Shown here piece after piece: positions 47,015 to 64,000 of a DNA stretch of 64,000 bases (position 1 is the first letter of the stretch; each line of letters starts with the position of its first letter). Under the pieces are notes generated by a model, which searched no databases, was not told where the DNA came from, and was given only the letters and a program-made list of their open reading frames with translations. Source of the stretch: Pseudonocardia sp. C8 (lineage in GTDB: Bacteria; Actinomycetota; Actinomycetes; Mycobacteriales; Pseudonocardiaceae); assembly GCF_014267175.1 (NCBI RefSeq), contig NZ_JACMTR010000002.1:2188501-2252500 (forward strand). Direction: 5' to 3'. The position numbers and the translations under genes were made by a program.

Positions 47015-47447
47015 CGCGAGGTCCTCTCGGGGATCGGTTGCGGGCCGTCATCGTGGCGCCCGGACGCCCCGGCTCCAACGCGGCGACGGGGAAATGCCCG
47101 GTCGGAACGGCCAGCGGTACCGTCCGTGCGGCCGCCGACGCCACCCCACGGGGCGATCATCGTCGGCGGACGACGCCGTCCGGGGGGAGCGGTCCGGTCC
47201 GCCGACCCGCCCGGCCCGCCCGGAGGCGGGCTGCTATTCTCGGGAATGCGACCACCCGGGACCGCGTTGAGGCGTGTGTTCCGGGCGTCAAGTGGAGCCC
47301 CGCTCCCACCCGCGCCGTGCTCGTAGCGGTGTCCGGGTCCATGGTCCGGCCTCGCGGCGCCCGTGCGTCGCCGGCCGATCAACGGGTCTTCGCTTGTCGT
47401 CGCCGGCGCAGCAGGTTGTAGCGACAGCGAGTTACTCAGGAGACCCC
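47015..47447 (+). promoter_or_regulatory. infC-rpmI-rplT promoter and leader region
   Basis: This gap between the divergent glycosyltransferase gene and infC contains a TATTCT -10-like element near 47233-47238, which would give a ~200-base leader. A strong ribosome site (CAGGAG) lies at 47438-47443. No ribosomal-protein leader of a known class was identified by eye. The leader remains open in the infC frame, but no ATG/GTG start lies near the ribosome site. Confidence 0.4.
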
Positions 47448-48017
47448 ATCAGCACAGAGCCCCGCATCAACGACCGCATCCGCGTGCCCGAGGTCCGCCT
47501 CGTCGGCCCGAACGGGGAGCAGGTCGGGATCGTGCGCATCGAGGACGCCCTGCGGTTGGCCCAGGACGCCGACCTCGACCTGGTCGAGGTGGCCGCCCAG
47601 GCTCGCCCGCCGGTCTGCAAGCTCATGGACTACGGCAAGTTCAAGTACGAGAGCGCGCAGAAGGCCCGGGAGTCCCGGCGCAACCAGCAGCTCACCGTGA
47701 TCAAGGAGCAGAAGCTCCGGCCGAAGATCGACAAGCACGACTACGAGACCAAGCGCGGCCACGTCCGCCGCTTCCTCGAGGGCGGCAACAAGGTCAAGGT
47801 CACGATCATGTTCCGTGGTCGCGAGCAGTCGCGTCCCGAGCTGGGCTACCGGCTGCTCCAGCGTCTGGCCGAGGACATCGGCGACATCGCCGTGGTCGAG
47901 GCCGCGCCGAAGCAGGACGGTCGGAACATGACGATGGTCCTCGCTCCGACCAAGAAGCCGGCACCGCGCAAGTCCGCGGCCACCACCTCCGACGCCCCGG
48001 CGGACGCCGAGGCGTGA
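47448..48017 (+). CDS. infC: Translation initiation factor IF-3 (ATC start codon)
   Basis: 189 aa beginning at ATC (47448), with AGGAG six bases upstream. The protein reads (I)[19 protein letters not shown], the expected IF-3 N-terminus, with no ATG/GTG/TTG at that position. IF-3 genes are known for rare AUU/AUC starts, which let IF-3 repress its own translation. The N-domain ([26 protein letters not shown]) and C-domain ([16 protein letters not shown]) are complete. A basic/Ala-rich tail follows. First gene of infC-rpmI-rplT. Confidence 0.95.
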   Translation: MSTEPRINDRIRVPEVRLVGPNGEQVGIVRIEDALRLAQDADLDLVEVAAQARPPVCKLMDYGKFKYESAQKARESRRNQQLTVIKEQKLRPKIDKHDYETKRGHVRRFLEGGNKVKVTIMFRGREQSRPELGYRLLQRLAEDIGDIAVVEAAPKQDGRNMTMVLAPTKKPAPRKSAATTSDAPADAEA

Positions 48018-48117
48018 GGCCGGCCTCCGCCACCGGCCCCCCGGTCGGCGGAGGTGGACACGCAGTACCCGAACCGACCCCCGCCACCGGCGGGGGCCGA
48101 CACCGAACGGAAACGTC

Positions 48118-48312
48118 ATGCCCAAGAACAAGACGCACAAGGGGACCGCGAAGCGCGTCCGCACCACCGGCAGCGGCAAGCTGATGCGTCAGCAGGCCGG
48201 CCTGCGGCACCGCCTGGAGGTGAAGTCGCGCAAGGAGAAGCGTGACCTGTCGGGTGTCGTCGACGTGGCCAAGCCGGACGTGAAGCGCGTCAAGAAGCTG
48301 CTCGGTCGCTGA
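48118..48312 (+). CDS. rpmI: 50S ribosomal protein L35
   Basis: 64 aa, ATG at 48118. The family start MPKNKTHKGTAKRVRTTGSGK and the basic composition are intact (LRHRLEVKSRKEKRDLSG). Length matches the norm. It lies 100 bases after infC and 75 before rplT, the standard order. Confidence 0.97.
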   Translation: MPKNKTHKGTAKRVRTTGSGKLMRQQAGLRHRLEVKSRKEKRDLSGVVDVAKPDVKRVKKLLGR

Positions 48313-48387
48313 CCTTCCCGCCCCACACGAACTTCCGGCGGCCGCCGTGCCCCTCGGAGACCGCCGAACCACCTCAGGAGACACACC

Positions 48388-48771
48388 ATGGCACGCGTGA
48401 AGCGCGCGGTGAACGCCCAGAAGAAGCGCCGCACCACGCTGGAGTCGGCCGCCGGCTACCGCGGACAGCGTTCGCGGCTGTACCGCAAGGCCAAGGAGCA
48501 GATGCTCCACTCCATGAACTACGCCTACCGGGACCGTCGCCAGCGCAAGGGCGACTTCCGGCAGCTGTGGATCACCCGGATCAACGCCGCGGCCCGCGCC
48601 AACGACATGACCTACAATCGGTTCGTCCAGGGCCTCAAGGCCGCCGGTGTGGAGGTCGACCGCAAGAACCTCGCCGAGATCGCCGTGAGCGACCCCGCCG
48701 CGTTCACCGCCCTCGTCAAGATCGCGAAGGAGAACCTGCCGGCCGGTTCCGAGCAGGGCTCCGCGGCCTGA
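48388..48771 (+). CDS. rplT: 50S ribosomal protein L20
   Basis: 127 aa, ATG at 48388 after AGGAG. The family pattern is [19 protein letters not shown], then [37 protein letters not shown] and [19 protein letters not shown]20 is an early 23S rRNA-binding protein and in some bacteria represses its own operon. The next gene follows after a single base. Confidence 0.97.
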   Translation: MARVKRAVNAQKKRRTTLESAAGYRGQRSRLYRKAKEQMLHSMNYAYRDRRQRKGDFRQLWITRINAAARANDMTYNRFVQGLKAAGVEVDRKNLAEIAVSDPAAFTALVKIAKENLPAGSEQGSAA

Positions 48772-48772
48772 G

Positions 48773-50718
<1,946 letters not shown>

Positions 50719-50748
50719 GCACCACCTTCCAGCAAGGAGTTCTGAGCA

Positions 50749-53253
50749 GTGCGAGTGTCCGCCTCCTGGCTCGCCCGGCACATCGACCCGGCGGCCATCC
50801 CGGCGTCGCCCGACGCGATCGGCGAGGCCTTCGTCCGGGTCGGGCTGGAGGTCGAGGAGATCCACCCGGCGCCGGAGATCACCGGGCCGGTGACCGTCGC
50901 GCGGGTGGCGGAGGTCGAGGAGCTCACCGAGTTCAAGAAGCCCATCCGGTACTGCCGGGTCGAGTTCGGTGACCGGCACCGGTACGTCATCTGCGGGGCG
51001 ACCAACTTCGCCGTCGGTGACCTCGTGGTGGTCACCGAGCCGGGCGCCGTGCTGCCGGGCGGGTTCGCCATCGCGCAGCGGGAGACCTACGGGCGGGTCT
51101 CCGACGGCATGATCGCCTCGGCGAAGGAGCTCGGCCTGGGCGCCGACCACACCGGCATCCTCGTGCTGCCACCGGGCACCGCCGAGCCCGGCGACGACGC
51201 GCTCGAGACCCTGGGCCTGTCCGAGCCGGTGATCGAGCTGGCCGTCACCCCGGACCGCGGGTACTGCTTCGCCGTGCGCGGCCTGGCCCGCGAGCTCGCG
51301 ACCTCGCTCGACGTCGACTACACCGACCCGGTCGCCCGGATCGACGTGCCCGAGGCCCCCGGCGACGCCTGGCCGGTCCGGATCGCCGACACCGAGGGGT
51401 GCGCGCGGTTCGTCGTGCGCCGGGTGGACGGCGTCGACCCCGCTGCGCCGAGCCCGTGGTGGATGCGGCGCGCCCTGCTCTCGGCCGGGATGCGGCCGAT
51501 CTCGCTGATCGTCGACGTCACCAACTTCGTGATGCTGGACCTGGGCCAGCCCCTGCACGGCTACGACGCCTCCCGGGTCGCCGGGACGATCGAGGTCCGC
51601 AGGGCGGCGGCGGGGGAGAAACTGGAGACCCTCGACGGCCAGACCCGCGCCCTCGACCCGGACGACCTGCTCATCACCGACGACTCCGGCCCCATCGGCC
51701 TGGCCGGCGTGATGGGCGGGGCGTCGACCGAGATCCCGGCGCCGGAGGAGCTCGAACCCGGGGCCCGGGTCGACGTCCTGCTCGAGGCCGCGCACTTCGC
51801 GCCGGCGGTGATCGCCCGCGCGGCCCGCCGGCACAAGCTGCCCAGCGAGGCGTCCCGCCGTTTCGAGCGGGTCGTCGACCCCGCGCTGCCGCCGGTCGCC
51901 GCGGAGCGGGCCGCGCAGCTGCTGGTCGAGCTCGGCGGCGGCACTCTCGCCGGCGGCCGCACCGACGAGGGCGGGGTCCCCGCGGTGCCGCAGGTGCGGA
52001 TGCCGCTGTCGCTGCCGGACCGGGTCGCCGGCGTGCACTACCCCCGCGGTGCGACGGTCCGCCGGCTGACCCAGGTCGGCTGCGCGGTCGTCCTGGACGC
52101 CGCCGACGACGGGCAGGGCGTCGTCGTCGCGACCCCGCCGACCTGGCGGCCGGACCTGCGCCAGCCCGCGGACCTGGTCGAGGAGGTGCTGCGGCTGGAG
52201 GGCTACGACGCCATCCCCTCCGAGCTGCCGGCCGCGCCGCCCGGGCGCGGGCTGACCCCCGCCCAGCTGCGCCGGCGGGCGGTGTCGCGGGCGCTGGCCG
52301 AGGCCGGCCACGTCGAGGTGCTGCCGTTCCCGTTCGTCTCCGACGCCGTGTGGGACGACCTCGGGCTGGCGGCCGACGACGAGCGCCGCCGCACCGTCGC
52401 CGTCACCAACCCGCTCGACGCCGAGCGGTCCCGGCTGTCCACCACGCTGCTGCCGGGACTGCTGGACATGCTGGTGCGCAACCGGTCCCGCGGCGCCGAT
52501 GACCTCGCGCTGTACGCGATCGCGCAGGTCGTGCAGCCCCGGGAGGACCCGCCGGCGATGCCGGACCCGGCCGTCACCGCCCGCCCGTCCGACGACGAGT
52601 ACGCCGCGATCCGGGCGGCGCTGCCCGACCAGCCGGTGCACGTGGGCGTCGTGCTGGCCGGGAACCGCGAACCGCGCGGCTGGTGGGGGACCGGCCGGCC
52701 GGCGAGCTGGGAGGACGCCGTCGAGGCCGCCCGGCTGACCGGTGCGGCCGCCGGTGTGGAGCTGCGTCCGCGCCGGGCCGAGCGGGCCCCGTGGCACCCG
52801 GGCCGCTGCGCGGAGCTCGTCGTCGCCGGCACGGACACCGTCGCCGGGTACGCCGGCGAGCTGCACCCGAAGGTCGTCGAGGCGCTCGGGCTGCCGGCTC
52901 GCACCGCGGCCTGCGAGATCGACCTCGACGCGCTCCCGCTGCGGGAGGAGCTGCCGGTGCCGCGGGTCTCGCCGTTCCCGCCGGTGGCCGTCGACGTGGC
53001 ACTGGTCGCGGACGAGGCGGTCCCGGCGGCGGATCTGGCCGACGCGCTCACCGCCGGCGCCGGGGAGCTGCTGGAATCGGTGCGCCTGTTCGACGTCTAC
53101 ACCGGGGACCAGGTCGGGGCGGGCAAGCGCTCGCTGGCCTTCTCGCTGCGGCTGCGCGCGGCCGACCGGACGCTCACCAGCGAGGAGGCCAACGCCGCCC
53201 GGGACGCCGCGGTCGCAGAGGCCACCGCCCGGCACGGCGTCGCGCTGCGCTGA
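50749..53253 (+). CDS. pheT: Phenylalanyl-tRNA synthetase beta subunit
   Basis: 834 aa, GTG at 50749 after AAGGAG. Domains in order: an N-terminal EMAP-like tRNA-binding domain (KKPIRYCRVEFGDRHRYVICGATNFAVGD), B3/B4 editing region (SAGMRPISLIVDVTNFVMLDLGQPLHGYD), B5 domain, catalytic-like core and a C-terminal anticodon-binding FDX-ACB domain (VFDVYTGDQ-type, here RLFDVYTGDQVGAGKRSLAFSLRL). Full length for the family. It is convergent with a lipoprotein gene, with seven bases between stops. Confidence 0.97.
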   Translation: MRVSASWLARHIDPAAIPASPDAIGEAFVRVGLEVEEIHPAPEITGPVTVARVAEVEELTEFKKPIRYCRVEFGDRHRYVICGATNFAVGDLVVVTEPGAVLPGGFAIAQRETYGRVSDGMIASAKELGLGADHTGILVLPPGTAEPGDDALETLGLSEPVIELAVTPDRGYCFAVRGLARELATSLDVDYTDPVARIDVPEAPGDAWPVRIADTEGCARFVVRRVDGVDPAAPSPWWMRRALLSAGMRPISLIVDVTNFVMLDLGQPLHGYDASRVAGTIEVRRAAAGEKLETLDGQTRALDPDDLLITDDSGPIGLAGVMGGASTEIPAPEELEPGARVDVLLEAAHFAPAVIARAARRHKLPSEASRRFERVVDPALPPVAAERAAQLLVELGGGTLAGGRTDEGGVPAVPQVRMPLSLPDRVAGVHYPRGATVRRLTQVGCAVVLDAADDGQGVVVATPPTWRPDLRQPADLVEEVLRLEGYDAIPSELPAAPPGRGLTPAQLRRRAVSRALAEAGHVEVLPFPFVSDAVWDDLGLAADDERRRTVAVTNPLDAERSRLSTTLLPGLLDMLVRNRSRGADDLALYAIAQVVQPREDPPAMPDPAVTARPSDDEYAAIRAALPDQPVHVGVVLAGNREPRGWWGTGRPASWEDAVEAARLTGAAAGVELRPRRAERAPWHPGRCAELVVAGTDTVAGYAGELHPKVVEALGLPARTAACEIDLDALPLREELPVPRVSPFPPVAVDVALVADEAVPAADLADALTAGAGELLESVRLFDVYTGDQVGAGKRSLAFSLRLRAADRTLTSEEANAARDAAVAEATARHGVALR

Positions 53254-53260
53254 CCACCGG

Positions 53261-62838
<9,578 letters not shown>

Positions 62839-63516
62839 GTGGGTAGCGAACTCCCCGTCCCGGGGCCCGGCCGGCCGCACCGGCCGGGCCCCGGCACGCT
62901 CCTCGACCGGTCCGAGCTGGCCGTCGACGTGCTCCCGGCCGCGGCACGGCTGCTCGGCTGCGTCCTGGAGGCCGATACCCCGGAAGGCACGGTCGCCGTC
63001 CGGCTGGTGGAGGTCGAGGCCTACCGCGGGCGGGACGACCCGGCGTCGCACTGCTACCGGGGCCGCACCGCGCGCAACGCGGTGATGTTCGGTCCGGCCG
63101 GGCACCTCTACGTCTACTTCGTCTACGGCATGCACTTCTGCGCGAACGTGTCGTGCCTGGCCGACGGCGAGCCGGGTGCGGTGCTGCTCCGCGCCGGTGA
63201 GCTGCTGACCGACCCCGGCGTCGCCCGGGCCCGGCGACCGACCGCCCGCCGGGACGCCGACCTCGCCCGCGGCCCGGCCCGTCTCGCATCGCTGCTCGGG
63301 CTCGGCCGCGACGACAACGGGCTCGACGTGACCGACCCGGTGTCGAGGGTCCGGCTGGTGGCGGGCGCACCACTGCCGGCCCGGGAGATCCGGACCGGCC
63401 CCCGGGTGGGGGTGGCGGCGGCCGGTGAGCTGCCGTGGAGGTTCTGGGTGGACGGGTCGCCCGCGGTGAGCCCGTACCGCCCCGGCGGGACCCGCGCGCG
63501 TCGCCGGGCCGGCTGA
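62839..63516 (+). CDS. mpg: DNA-3-methyladenine glycosylase (AAG/MPG family)
   Basis: 225 aa, GTG at 62839 directly after the aminotransferase TAA. It excises alkylated purines. Motifs: [67 protein letters not shown], in which the catalytic Glu lies in VEVEAY. It precedes tyrS, as in mycobacteria. Confidence 0.95.
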   Translation: MGSELPVPGPGRPHRPGPGTLLDRSELAVDVLPAAARLLGCVLEADTPEGTVAVRLVEVEAYRGRDDPASHCYRGRTARNAVMFGPAGHLYVYFVYGMHFCANVSCLADGEPGAVLLRAGELLTDPGVARARRPTARRDADLARGPARLASLLGLGRDDNGLDVTDPVSRVRLVAGAPLPAREIRTGPRVGVAAAGELPWRFWVDGSPAVSPYRPGGTRARRRAG

Positions 63517-63586
63517 TCGCGGCTCCCGCGCGCGGACGTGGCCGTCCGCGGAACCCGCGTGCGGGCGCCGGATCCGGGCGACGAAG

Positions 63587-64000
63587 ATGGTGGTCGTGCG
63601 TACGGACATCCTGGACGAGCTGGAGTGGCGCGGCCTGATCGCGCAGAGCACCGACCGCGACGCCCTGGCGAAGGAGCTGGCGGGCGACGAGCCGGTGACG
63701 CTCTACGCCGGGTTCGACCCGACGGCGCCCAGCCTGCACGCCGGGCACCTGGTCCCGATGCTCACGCTGCGCCGGTTCCAGGAGGCCGGCCACCGTCCGG
63801 TCATCCTCGCCGGGGGGGCCACCGGCATGATCGGTGATCCGCGGGACACCGGTGAGCGGAACCTCCACGACGAGTCCACCGTCGCCGAGTGGACGGCTCT
63901 CATCCGCGGTCAGCTCGAGCGCTTCGTCGCCTTCGACGGCACACCGACCGGGGCGCTGGCGGTCAACAACCTGGACTGGACCGGCAAGCAGACCGTCCTG
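63587..64000 (+). CDS. tyrS: Tyrosyl-tRNA synthetase (3' end beyond window)
   Basis: N-terminal 138 codons only. ATG at 63587; GTG at 63596 is the alternative. Class I features: [53 protein letters not shown], where HAGH is the HIGH motif and [10 protein letters not shown] is the TyrRS-specific loop. It is a cytoplasmic enzyme charging tRNA-Tyr. Confidence 0.95.
   Translation, partial: MVVVRTDILDELEWRGLIAQSTDRDALAKELAGDEPVTLYAGFDPTAPSLHAGHLVPMLTLRRFQEAGHRPVILAGGATGMIGDPRDTGERNLHDESTVAEWTALIRGQLERFVAFDGTPTGALAVNNLDWTGKQTVL

Overview
This window is high-GC actinobacterial chromosome, most like the family Pseudonocardiaceae (Pseudonocardia or a close relative). The evidence is the very strong G/C third-position bias, frequent GTG starts, many 4-base stop/start overlaps, and a backbone gene order shared with mycobacteria: rpsA-coaE-uvrB ... 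uvrA-infC-rpmI-rplT-RNA methyltransferase-pheST-argCJBDFR-argH ... mpg-tyrS. No tRNA, rRNA, CRISPR array, insertion sequence, integrase or phage gene was seen.

Layout. 1-4.2 kb: leftward branched-chain-amino-acid-type ABC transporter (livH-M-G-F; livF runs off the left edge). The LivH permease carries an extra exported beta-sandwich domain. 4.3-6.4 kb: thioesterase, carbonic anhydrase, methyltransferase. 6.4-12.3 kb: rpsA, a lipoprotein, coaE (CoaE-GrpB fusion), and an ECF-like sigma factor with a membrane partner. 12.3-13.9 kb: two tandem-repeat arrays (21-bp and 62-bp units) between convergent genes. 14-24.6 kb: DUF402 gene, uvrB, a GT87 mannosyltransferase-like protein, a GAF-type regulator next to an acetoin-reductase-like SDR, and an ABC-2 exporter whose ATPase is fused through a membrane helix to an exported S15/CocE-type hydrolase. 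24.8-27.8 kb: a yybP-ykoY (Mn2+) riboswitch with a TerC-family exporter, an FKBP isomerase, and a CaCA-type cation exchanger.

27.8-35.2 kb is the most distinctive block. It is a complete leftward PQQ module: a cupredoxin-like protein, a quinoprotein alcohol dehydrogenase with the lanthanide-type Asp pair, pqqA, a strong hairpin, then pqqB-C-D-E. A diiron ferritin-like protein and a rubredoxin lie just upstream. The same 18-bp near-palindrome, differing only in its two central bases, lies upstream of both the PQQ operon and the cation exchanger. This suggests one regulon linking metal-ion transport to the metal- and PQQ-dependent dehydrogenase; that link is inference.

35.3-42.6 kb: S9 peptidase, RNase HI, Pro-rich DUF6636-like protein, Spo0M-like protein, a secreted Ca-binding-like protein, a second 62-bp repeat array, and a metallo-hydrolase. 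42.7-54.2 kb: uvrA with a LexA box, a glycosyltransferase, infC with a rare ATC start, rpmI, rplT, RNA methyltransferase, pheST and a lipoprotein. 54.3-62.8 kb: arginine operon argC-J-B-D-F-R-H, read from an apparently leaderless promoter. argG is missing from its usual place between argR and argH, where a 16-codon open frame sits instead. The window ends with an aminotransferase, mpg and the start of tyrS.
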